A DNA stretch of 64,000 nt from Pikeienuella litoralis. Lineage in GTDB: Bacteria; Pseudomonadota; Alphaproteobacteria; Rhodobacterales; Rhodobacteraceae. Shown here in pieces: positions 35,534 to 44,030 of the stretch. Both the position numbers and the translations under genes were made by a program. The notes below the pieces were generated by a model. It saw only the letters and a list, made by a program, of their open reading frames with translations. It did no database searches and was not told where the DNA came from. The DNA lies in NCBI RefSeq assembly GCF_037646705.1, contig NZ_JBBHER010000003.1, positions 186,001-250,000 on the forward strand, in the 5' to 3' direction. Every line of letters starts with the position of its first letter. The stretch's first letter is position 1.

Positions 35534-35971
35534 ATGATCCGGCGGATGAAATTCGCGCTCGATCAGTTCCTTCCCTACCGGCTTTCGGTTCTGGCCGGGC
35601 GGGTCAGCCGCGAGTTCGCCGACAGCTATCAGCCGCGCTTCGGGCTTTCGATCGCCGAATGGCGGGTGCTGGCGCATCTCAGCCAGTCTGGCAGCGTGTC
35701 GGTGCGCGACATCCATCGCCGCGCCGATCTGGAGAAGTCTAAGGCGTCCCGCGCCGCGGCCCGGCTGGAGGCGGCGGGATTGATCCGAAAGAGCGCCGAC
35801 CCGAGCGATCGGCGCCTGGTCGCGCTGACCCTCACTGCGAAGGGGCGTGAGGCGATGGAGGAGCTGATTCCGCTGGGGCGGGCGTATGAAGCGACGCTTC
35901 TGGCGCGGCTTTCGCCGGAGGATCGCGCCGCGCTGGACCGGATTTTGACCCGATTGATCGGCCCGATCTGA
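35534..35971 (+). CDS. MarR-family transcriptional regulator
   Basis: A 145-residue winged helix-turn-helix protein (MIRRMKFALDQFLPYRLSVLAG start). The DNA-binding part is FGLSIAEWRVLAHLSQSGSVSVRDIHRRADLEKSKASRAAARLEAAGLI (about 40-90), followed by the wing with the conserved DRR in PSDRRLVALTLTAKGRE. ATG 35534 and ATG 35546 are both possible starts. MarR proteins sense phenolic ligands, and in related bacteria such a regulator adjoins the homogentisate genes. I infer that it binds the palindrome at 35208 to repress hmgA-fahA. Confidence 0.88.
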   Translation: MIRRMKFALDQFLPYRLSVLAGRVSREFADSYQPRFGLSIAEWRVLAHLSQSGSVSVRDIHRRADLEKSKASRAAARLEAAGLIRKSADPSDRRLVALTLTAKGREAMEELIPLGRAYEATLLARLSPEDRAALDRILTRLIGPI

Positions 35972-35997
35972 TCATGAGTTCGCTTTGCCGCTTCGCA

Positions 35998-36013
35998 GTC
36001 GCAGCAATGCGAC
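35998..36013. promoter_or_regulatory. Inverted repeat upstream of pyruvate carboxylase
   Basis: GTCGCA-GCAA-TGCGAC (35998-36013) has perfect 6-bp arms 42 bases before the pyc start, in an 84-base gap after marR. It could be an operator or a short leader hairpin. Nothing beyond position supports a role. Confidence 0.4.
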
Positions 36014-36055
36014 GTAGTTTGCGCCGAGAATCGCGCTGATTGAGGAAACGAGTTG

Positions 36056-39000
36056 ATGCGAAACTTCGAGAAGATACTGATCGCGAACCGTGGTGAGATC
36101 GCGATCCGCGTGATGCGCGCGGCGAGCGAGTTGGGAAAGCGCACCGTCGCGGTCTACGCGGAGGAGGACAAGCTCGGTCTGCATCGGTTCAAGGCCGACG
36201 AGGCCTACAAGATCGGCGAGGGCATGGGGCCGATCGAAGCGTATCTCTCGATCCCCGAGATCATCCGCGTCGCCCGTGAATGCGGCGCGGACGCGATCCA
36301 TCCCGGCTATGGGCTTCTGTCGGAGAACCCCGATTTCGTCGACGCCTGCGAAGCGGCCGGCATCGTCTTCATCGGCCCGAAGGCGGAGACGATGCGTCTT
36401 CTCGGCGACAAGGCCAGCGCCCGGCGCGCGGCGATCGACGCCGGCGTGCCGGTGGTTCCGGCGACCGAGGTTCTGCCGGAGGACATGGACGAGGTCCGCC
36501 GGATGGCGGACGAGATCGGCTATCCGCTGATGCTGAAGGCCTCATGGGGCGGCGGCGGGCGCGGCATGCGCCCGATCCACGGGCCTGACGAGCTGGAGGC
36601 GAAGGTGCTGGAGGGGCGCCGGGAGGCGGAGGCCGCCTTCGGCGACGGCGAAGGCTTTCTGGAGCGTCTGGTGACCCATGCGCGCCATGTGGAGGTGCAG
36701 GTTCTCGGCGACAGCCACGGCAATCTGGTGCATCTTTTCGAGCGGGACTGTTCGGTCCAGCGGCGCAATCAGAAAGTGGTCGAACGCGCGCCGGACCCTC
36801 TGCTGACCGACGCCGAGCGGGCGGAGATTTGCGAACTGGGCCTCAAGATCGCGCGCTTCGCCAATTATCGCTGCGCGGGAACGATCGAGTTCCTGATGGA
36901 TGCGGAGACGCACGAATTTTTCTTCATCGAGGTCAATCCGCGCATTCAGGTCGAGCACACCGTGACCGAAGAAGTCACCGGGATCGATATCGTGAAAGCG
37001 CAGATCCGCATCATGGAGGGCGGTCGGATCGGCGTCCCGGAGGAGACCGGCGTTCCGGCGCAGAAGGATATCCATCTGCGCGGCCACGCGGTGCAATGCC
37101 GGGTGACCACCGAAGATCCGATGAACAATTTCATCCCCGATTACGGGCGGATCACCGCCTATCGGGGGGCGACGGGGTTCGGCATCCGGCTGGATGGCGG
37201 CACCGCCTATTCCGGCGCGGTGATCACGCGTTTCTATGATTCGCTTCTGGAGAAGGTCACGGCCTGGGCCCCGACCCCGGAGGAGGCGACGGCGCGGCTC
37301 TCTCGCGCGCTCCGCGAGTTCCGCATTCGCGGCGTGGCCACCAATCTCGCCTTTGTCGAGAACCTGATCGCGCATCCGAAGTTCAACTCCGCGACCTACA
37401 CGACGAAGTTCATCGACGAGACGCCGGAGCTCTTCAAATTCGCGAAGCGGCGGGACCGGGCGACCAAGCTCCTGACCTATATCGCGGACATCACCGTGAA
37501 CGGCCACCCCGAGGCCGCGGGCCGGCCGCGGCCGCCTGCACACGCGAAGCCGCCAAAGCCGCCGGCGACCAGGGGCGAGGCGCCGCCGCCAGGCTCCCGG
37601 CAATTGCTGGAGGAGAAGGGCGCCGCCGGCGTCGCGGAGTGGATGCTGGCCGAGAAGAAGCTGCTCATCACCGACACGACCATGCGCGACGGCCATCAAT
37701 CGCTTCTCGCGACGCGGATGCGCACGCATGACATGCTGAAGATCGCGCCCGCCTACGCCCACAACATGCCGGGCCTCTTTTCGATGGAGTGCTGGGGCGG
37801 CGCGACCTTCGACGTCGCCTACCGCTTCCTCCAGGAATGCCCATGGCAGCGGCTCCGCGATCTTCGCGCGGCGATGCCGAACCTGCTGATGCAGATGTTG
37901 CTGCGCTCGGCGAACGGCGTCGGCTACACGAATTACCCGGACAACGTCGTGGTGAAATTCGTCGAGCGGGCGGCGGAATCCGGGGTCGATCTCTTCCGGG
38001 TCTTCGACAGTCTGAACTGGGTCGAGAACATGCGCGTCGCCATGGACGCGGTGCTCGAAAGCGGCAAGATCTGCGAGGGGGCGATCTGCTACACGGGCGA
38101 TATCCTCGATCCGGATCGGGCGAAATACGATCTGAAATACTATGTCTCGATGGGGCGCGAGCTGAAGGCGGCGGGCGCGCATATCCTCGGGCTGAAGGAC
38201 ATGGCCGGGCTTTTGAAGCCTCGCGCGGCCGGCGTGCTGGTGAAGGCGCTGAAGGAGGAGGTGGGCCTCCCGATCCATTTTCACACCCACGACACCTCGG
38301 CCATCGCCGCGGCGTCGATCCTCGCGGCGGCGGATGCGGGCGTCGACGCGGTCGATGCGGCGATGGACGCGTTTTCATCGGGCACGTCCCAGCCCTGCCT
38401 CGGCTCCATCGTCGAGGATCTGCGCGGCTCGGAGCGGGACACGGGTCTCGACGGCGCCGCGATCCGCGAGATTTCCCGATATTGGGAGGGCGTGCGCGGG
38501 CTCTACACCGCGTTCGAGAGCGGCACCATCTCCGGCGCCTCGGAGGTGTATCTCCATGAGATGCCGGGCGGGCAGTTCACCAATCTGAAAACCCAGGCCC
38601 GGAGCCTCGGGCTCGAGGATCGCTGGGGCGAGGTCGCGGAAACCTACGCCGAGGTGAACCGGATGTTTGGCGACATCCCCAAGGTCACCCCCTCCTCCAA
38701 GGTGGTGGGGGACATGGCGCTGGCGATGGTGGCGGCGGGGCAGACCCGGAGCGACATCGAAGGGCCGGGCGATGTCTCCTTCCCTGAAAGCGTCATCAAC
38801 TTCTTCCGCGGCGGCCTTGGTCAGCCGCCGGGCGGGTTTCCCGCCGCCCTGCAGAAAAAGGTCCTGAAAGGCGAAGCGCCGCTGACGCGGCGGCCTGGCG
38901 AAGGGCTGGAGCCGGTCGATATCGAGGCGGTGCGCGCAAAAGTCTCCGCTGAGTTGGGCGGGTTCGCGGTGGATGACGAGGACCTCTGCGGCTACCTGAT

Positions 39001-39505
39001 GTATCCCAAGGTCTATCTCGATTACATGGGGCGGCACCGGGATTACGGGCCGGTTCGCGTGCTGCCGACGCTCACCTATTTCTACGGGATGGAGGAAGGT
39101 GAAGAGATCGCGATCGAGCTGGAGCCCGGCAAGACGATGGTTCTACGGCTCCTGACCCTTTCCGAGACCAACGCCGATGGCGATGTGAAGGTGTTTTTCG
39201 AGTTGAACGGCCAGTCGCGCGTGATCCGGGTGCCGGATCGCAACGCCGCCGCCAGCGCCGTGAAGCGCCCGAAGGCGGAGCCGGGGAACCCGGCCCATGT
39301 CGCGGCGCCGATGCCGGGCGTCATCGCCTCCGTCGCGGTGCGGGAGGGGCAGGAAGTGGCGCCGGGCGCGGTGCTGATGGCGATCGAGGCGATGAAGATG
39401 GAGACCGCGATCCACGCGGAGACGGGCGGCGTGGTGAAGACCATCGCGGCCCCGGTCGGCAGCCAGGTCGAGGCGAAGGATCTTCTCGTCGAGTTCGAGT
39501 CCTAG
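36056..39505 (+). CDS. pyc: Pyruvate carboxylase
   Basis: A 1149-residue biotin enzyme making oxaloacetate from pyruvate and bicarbonate (anaplerosis). Domain order is complete. Biotin carboxylase (1 to about 455) has KILIANRGEIAIRV, the ATP-grasp GGGGRGMR and EVNPRIQVEHTVTEE. The carboxyltransferase (about 530-830) has DTTMRDGHQSLLATRMRT, MECWGGATFD and HFHTHDTS. The C-terminal biotinyl domain has EAMKMET with biotin on K1114. Start: ATG 36056 with GAGGAA upstream; a TTG one codon earlier is less likely. A proline-rich linker lies near 483-510. The stop overlaps the convergent cca gene by four bases. Confidence 0.97.
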   Translation: MRNFEKILIANRGEIAIRVMRAASELGKRTVAVYAEEDKLGLHRFKADEAYKIGEGMGPIEAYLSIPEIIRVARECGADAIHPGYGLLSENPDFVDACEAAGIVFIGPKAETMRLLGDKASARRAAIDAGVPVVPATEVLPEDMDEVRRMADEIGYPLMLKASWGGGGRGMRPIHGPDELEAKVLEGRREAEAAFGDGEGFLERLVTHARHVEVQVLGDSHGNLVHLFERDCSVQRRNQKVVERAPDPLLTDAERAEICELGLKIARFANYRCAGTIEFLMDAETHEFFFIEVNPRIQVEHTVTEEVTGIDIVKAQIRIMEGGRIGVPEETGVPAQKDIHLRGHAVQCRVTTEDPMNNFIPDYGRITAYRGATGFGIRLDGGTAYSGAVITRFYDSLLEKVTAWAPTPEEATARLSRALREFRIRGVATNLAFVENLIAHPKFNSATYTTKFIDETPELFKFAKRRDRATKLLTYIADITVNGHPEAAGRPRPPAHAKPPKPPATRGEAPPPGSRQLLEEKGAAGVAEWMLAEKKLLITDTTMRDGHQSLLATRMRTHDMLKIAPAYAHNMPGLFSMECWGGATFDVAYRFLQECPWQRLRDLRAAMPNLLMQMLLRSANGVGYTNYPDNVVVKFVERAAESGVDLFRVFDSLNWVENMRVAMDAVLESGKICEGAICYTGDILDPDRAKYDLKYYVSMGRELKAAGAHILGLKDMAGLLKPRAAGVLVKALKEEVGLPIHFHTHDTSAIAAASILAAADAGVDAVDAAMDAFSSGTSQPCLGSIVEDLRGSERDTGLDGAAIREISRYWEGVRGLYTAFESGTISGASEVYLHEMPGGQFTNLKTQARSLGLEDRWGEVAETYAEVNRMFGDIPKVTPSSKVVGDMALAMVAAGQTRSDIEGPGDVSFPESVINFFRGGLGQPPGGFPAALQKKVLKGEAPLTRRPGEGLEPVDIEAVRAKVSAELGGFAVDDEDLCGYLMYPKVYLDYMGRHRDYGPVRVLPTLTYFYGMEEGEEIAIELEPGKTMVLRLLTLSETNADGDVKVFFELNGQSRVIRVPDRNAAASAVKRPKAEPGNPAHVAAPMPGVIASVAVREGQEVAPGAVLMAIEAMKMETAIHAETGGVVKTIAAPVGSQVEAKDLLVEFES

Positions 39506-40641
39506 AGCGAGGCGAGAAGCGCGGCCTTCGTCGCCCGGAAGTCCGACGCGATCCAGCGCTCCTCCAGCGCCTTCAGCCTGGCGCCGAGCGCGGGGCCGGG
39601 GGAGGCGCCGGCCGCGATCAGGTCCGACGCGGAGACCGGCGGGACCTTGGCCGCGCCGCGGGCGATCTCCTCGCGCCAGCGGGGGGGCGGAGGCGTTCCC
39701 CTTGCGGCGCGGATCAGGATGGCGTCCCGCGCCGCCTCGATCCCGAAACGGTAGCCGAGCGCGGCGGCGGGCTCGTCGGCGCGAAGCGCAGCCGCGATAT
39801 TCCGAAGCCGCGCGCTCTCGACGCGAGAGAGCCGGAGCGCCCGGCGCGGCTCTTCGGCGCCAAGCGCGGCGAGCCGGCGAAGCGCGTCGGGCGGCTCTCC
39901 GGCCCGCTTCTCGGCGGCGATGAGGCCGGCCGGCGGCGCCGCGCCCGGAAGGCAGATCGTCAGGACGTTCTCCATCGCGATCAGCGCCGGCAGAGGGTCG
40001 GGCGCCCCGAGCAGCTTCATCATCTCGGCGCCGATACGCTCCTTCGAGATCCGCCTGAGCCCGGCGCCGCCCTGGACGCAGGCCGCGCGCCCGGCCGGAT
40101 CGAATGTCGTGATTCCGAGCGTGGCGTGGAACCGGAAGAAGCGGAGGATGCGAAGATTGTCCTCCTCGATCCGCCGGGCCGGGGCGCCGACGAAGAGGAT
40201 CCGTCCGGCGCGGAGGTCGTCGAGCCCAGCCGCCAGCGGGTCGAGGACGCGGCCGTCGGCGTCGGCGTAGAGCGCGTTCATGGTGAAGTCCCGGCGGGCG
40301 GCGTCCTCCCCGATGTCGGTCGTGTAGGCGACGACCGCGCGCCGCCCGTCCGTCGCCATGTCGCGCCGCATCGAGGCGACCTCGAACGCGCGGCCGTCCG
40401 CGACGACGGTGACGACGCCATGCGCGATCCCGGTCGGATGCGTCGCAAACCCGGCCGCTGCGGCGAGGCGGAGGCTCTCTTCGGGCGGCGCCGCCGCCAC
40501 GATGTCGAGATCGCCGGCCTCTCGGCCGAGAAGCGCGTCGCGGACGCAGCCGCCGACGAAGAGCGGGCGCGCGGGCGCGAGCGCCGCCATCACGCGCATG
40601 GTCTCCGGAGCGCGAAGCCAGGCCGGCGAGATCCGGGTCAT
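39502..40641 (-). CDS. cca: CCA tRNA nucleotidyltransferase (class II)
   Basis: A 379-residue polymerase-beta-type nucleotidyltransferase that adds or repairs tRNA 3' CCA ends. The head has FVGGCVRDALLG (28-39) and the metal-binding D44-L-D46, then RRDFTMNAL, the neck ILRFFRFHATLG and RRISKERIGAEMMKLL. ATG 40641 overlaps the NUDIX stop as ATGA, which sets the start; the longer frame upstream is a shadow of the NUDIX gene. Poly(A) polymerase activity is an alternative for the family, but neck and body fit CCA enzymes of alphaproteobacteria. Confidence 0.9.
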   Translation of the reverse strand: MTRISPAWLRAPETMRVMAALAPARPLFVGGCVRDALLGREAGDLDIVAAAPPEESLRLAAAAGFATHPTGIAHGVVTVVADGRAFEVASMRRDMATDGRRAVVAYTTDIGEDAARRDFTMNALYADADGRVLDPLAAGLDDLRAGRILFVGAPARRIEEDNLRILRFFRFHATLGITTFDPAGRAACVQGGAGLRRISKERIGAEMMKLLGAPDPLPALIAMENVLTICLPGAAPPAGLIAAEKRAGEPPDALRRLAALGAEEPRRALRLSRVESARLRNIAAALRADEPAAALGYRFGIEAARDAILIRAARGTPPPPRWREEIARGAAKVPPVSASDLIAAGASPGPALGARLKALEERWIASDFRATKAALLASL

Positions 40642-41330
40642 TCTCCGGATTCCGGCCCCTCGAGCGCGGCGATCCGGTCGGCGAGGCTCTTCAACACGCC
40701 GGCCGTCGCGCCCCAGATATACCGCTCGCGCCAGGGAATGGCGTAATAGCGCCGCGTTCTCCCGCCCCAGACGCCGGAGTGCAGCTGGAGATTGGCGGGG
40801 TCCATGAGGAAATCGAGCGGCGTCTCGAACGCCTCCTCCACCTCGCGCGGCTCCAGATGAGGCAGGAAGCCGGGGTCCACCATCGCCACGACCGGTTGAA
40901 TCTGGAATCCGGTGCCGGTGACATAGGGGTCGATCGAGCCGATCACGTCGACGGCGCTCGGCGACAGGCCGATCTCCTCCTTGGATTCGCGGAGCGCGGC
41001 GGCGACCGCGTCCGCGTCGTCGGGGTCGATCTTGCCGCCGGGGAAGGCGATCTGGCCGGGGTGGTGGCGCATCGTCTCCAGACGTTTCGTCAGGATCACC
41101 GAGTAGCCGCCCCGCCGTTCGATCAGGCCGCAAAGGACCGCCGCCGGGCGAAGCGCGCGCCCAAAGGCGGGGTCGGTCACGATCTCGGGATTCAGGTCGA
41201 AATCGGATCTTCGCGCGCCCGATAGACGCACGGCCCGCTCGATGCGGCCGCGGTCGAGCGGAGGGCGCAGGCGCGCCGGTCCCGCCGGCTCGCGCCGCGG
41301 CGACGCGGGCGCTGGATCCTGCGTTTTCAC
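40638..41330 (-). CDS. NUDIX hydrolase, CoA pyrophosphatase type
   Basis: A 230-residue NUDIX protein. The box is GGKIDPDDADAVAAALRESKEEIGL; an Asp replaces the first Glu, as in the CoA-diphosphatase (NudL/YeaB) subfamily, and HPGQIAFPGGK precedes it. These enzymes split CoA or acyl-CoA to phosphopantetheine derivatives. The start is ambiguous: GTG 41330 is used here, but TTG 41384 overlaps the DUF1285 stop as TTGA and would add 18 residues. It is coupled to cca downstream. Confidence 0.88.
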   Translation of the reverse strand: MKTQDPAPASPRREPAGPARLRPPLDRGRIERAVRLSGARRSDFDLNPEIVTDPAFGRALRPAAVLCGLIERRGGYSVILTKRLETMRHHPGQIAFPGGKIDPDDADAVAAALRESKEEIGLSPSAVDVIGSIDPYVTGTGFQIQPVVAMVDPGFLPHLEPREVEEAFETPLDFLMDPANLQLHSGVWGGRTRRYYAIPWRERYIWGATAGVLKSLADRIAALEGPESGE

Positions 41331-41380
41331 GCGCTCACGCCGCTCGGGACCGCCGGGCGGCGACGAGGGGTCCAGGACGG

Positions 41381-41977
41381 TCAAAGCCCCAGCTCCGCCG
41401 CCGGGCAGAACGGGAAGAAGACCCCGGCCGAACGCACGCCGAAGAGCCGCTCGCCGTTCACCTCCTCGACCGATCCCGCCTCGACGAGCCGATAGTAGCT
41501 CTTCCGGTCGATCAGCGCCTCCAGGTCGGCGCGGATGTGGACATAGGGCGAAGGCTCGCCGGTCTGAGGATCCCGCTCGACGCGGATTGGATGGTCGGGG
41601 CCGGCCAGCGCCTCGTCGTCCAGATTGGTGATGAAGGTCAGATCCTGGTCGCGCCCGTCGCCGGAGACGGTGAAGTCGACGGCGACGAAGGGCGCGTCCT
41701 CCACAGTGATGCCGATCTTCTCGACCGGGGTGACGAGAAAATACTTCTCCCCGTCCTTTCTCAGGACGGAGGCGAACAGTTTCACCAGAGGGAGCCGCCC
41801 GATCGGCGAGCCGAGATAGAACCACTGGCCGTTCCGCGCGATCCTGATGTCGAGATCGCCGCAGAAAGGCGGGTTCCAGAGATGAACCGGCGGCGGCCCC
41901 TTCTTGCCGCCTTTCGCCGCCGCCGCGAGGGTCTTGGCGAGATCGTCAGGGGCTGGCGTCGTGGCGTCTACCGTCAT
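41381..41977 (-). CDS. DUF1285 domain protein
   Basis: A 198-residue protein of the DUF1285 family. Family-typical segments are PPFCGDLDIRIARNGQWFYLGSPIGRLPLVKLFASVLRKDGEKYFLVTP and the C-terminal LIDRKSYYRLVEAG. Structures of relatives show two domains with similarity to ligand-binding folds, but no activity is established. ATG 41977 is favoured; ATG 42025 would add 16 residues. It heads a DUF1285-NUDIX-cca unit and is divergent from moxR (113-base gap). Confidence 0.88.
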   Translation of the reverse strand: MTVDATTPAPDDLAKTLAAAAKGGKKGPPPVHLWNPPFCGDLDIRIARNGQWFYLGSPIGRLPLVKLFASVLRKDGEKYFLVTPVEKIGITVEDAPFVAVDFTVSGDGRDQDLTFITNLDDEALAGPDHPIRVERDPQTGEPSPYVHIRADLEALIDRKSYYRLVEAGSVEEVNGERLFGVRSAGVFFPFCPAAELGL

Positions 41978-42090
41978 TTTTACATCCAGGTGACTCGATT
42001 TTCCTTCTACACCATATAGGGTCATGGGGAAGGCTGCACAGGATGGGCCGCCTGCGCCAGTCCGGGCGTATCCGATCAGGGAGGGCGCGA

Positions 42091-43103
<1,013 letters not shown>

Positions 43104-43104
<1 letters not shown>

Positions 43105-44030
43105 TGGCTCTCGCGCCCGGACCCGCGCGGCCGCCGGTGGAGCGGATCGGCGGCGGCTGGCTCCGGCGCGACGCGGAACGGACCTCGGGCGCGCTTCCGG
43201 CTCTCCTGGTCGAGGCGGAGCGGCTCGCGGCGTCGGTCGCGCCGGGGGTCCATGGCCGCCGCCGGGCCGGGCCGGGAGAGGCCTTCTGGCAATTTCGTGC
43301 GGCGGAGCCCGGAGATCCGCATCAGGCCGTCGATTGGCGGCGCTCCGCCCGTTCGGAGCAGATGTTCGTCCGCGAGATGGAGTGGGAGGCGGCGCAGACC
43401 GTCTCGATCTGGAGCGATGACGCGCTGGCCATGGATTTTCGTTCGAGCCGGGCCGTCCGCACGAAAGCGGAGCGCGCGGCGCTTCTGACGATGGCGCTCG
43501 GCGTCCTTCTGATCCGCGGCGGCGAACGGGTGAGCCTTCTTGGCGGCGACGCCGCCCGCCCCGCAAGCGGAGAGGCGCAGCTCGTGCGGATGGGCGCGGT
43601 CCTGACGCGAACGCGCGAGGATCGGCCGGATTTCGGCGCGCCGCCCCGGTCCGATCTGGCGCGCGGCGGCCGGGCGGTGTTTCTTTCGGATTTCATGGGC
43701 CCGCGCGAAGCGATCTTCTCGGGGCTCTCGCGCGCGGCGGATGCGGGCGTCTCCGGCGCCTATGTCCAGATCGTCGACCGGGCGGAGGAGACATTCCCCT
43801 TCGACGGCAGGCTCGTCTTCGAATCGATGGGCCGCGGCGTGAGGTTCGAGACCGATCGCGCGCGCGGCCTGCAGGCGGCCTACAAGGAGCGTCTGGCGGC
43901 GCGCCGCCGCGATCTGGAGTTGACGGCGCGCAGATGCGGCTGGCGAGGCCTGATCCACCGGACCGATGAGAGCCCGCGAAAGGCCCTGCTCTGGCTCCAC
44001 GCGACCCTCGCGGCGGGGCGGCGCTCATGA
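43104..44030 (+). CDS. DUF58 domain protein
   Basis: A 308-residue cytoplasmic DUF58 protein. The core HQAVDWRRSARSEQMFVREMEWEAAQTVSIW (about 73-103) contains the conserved arginines and the start of a vWA-like fold, continued by LLTMALGVLLIRGGERVSLLG. Proteins of this family are the usual partners of MoxR ATPases. Its stop overlaps the next gene by four bases. Confidence 0.92.
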
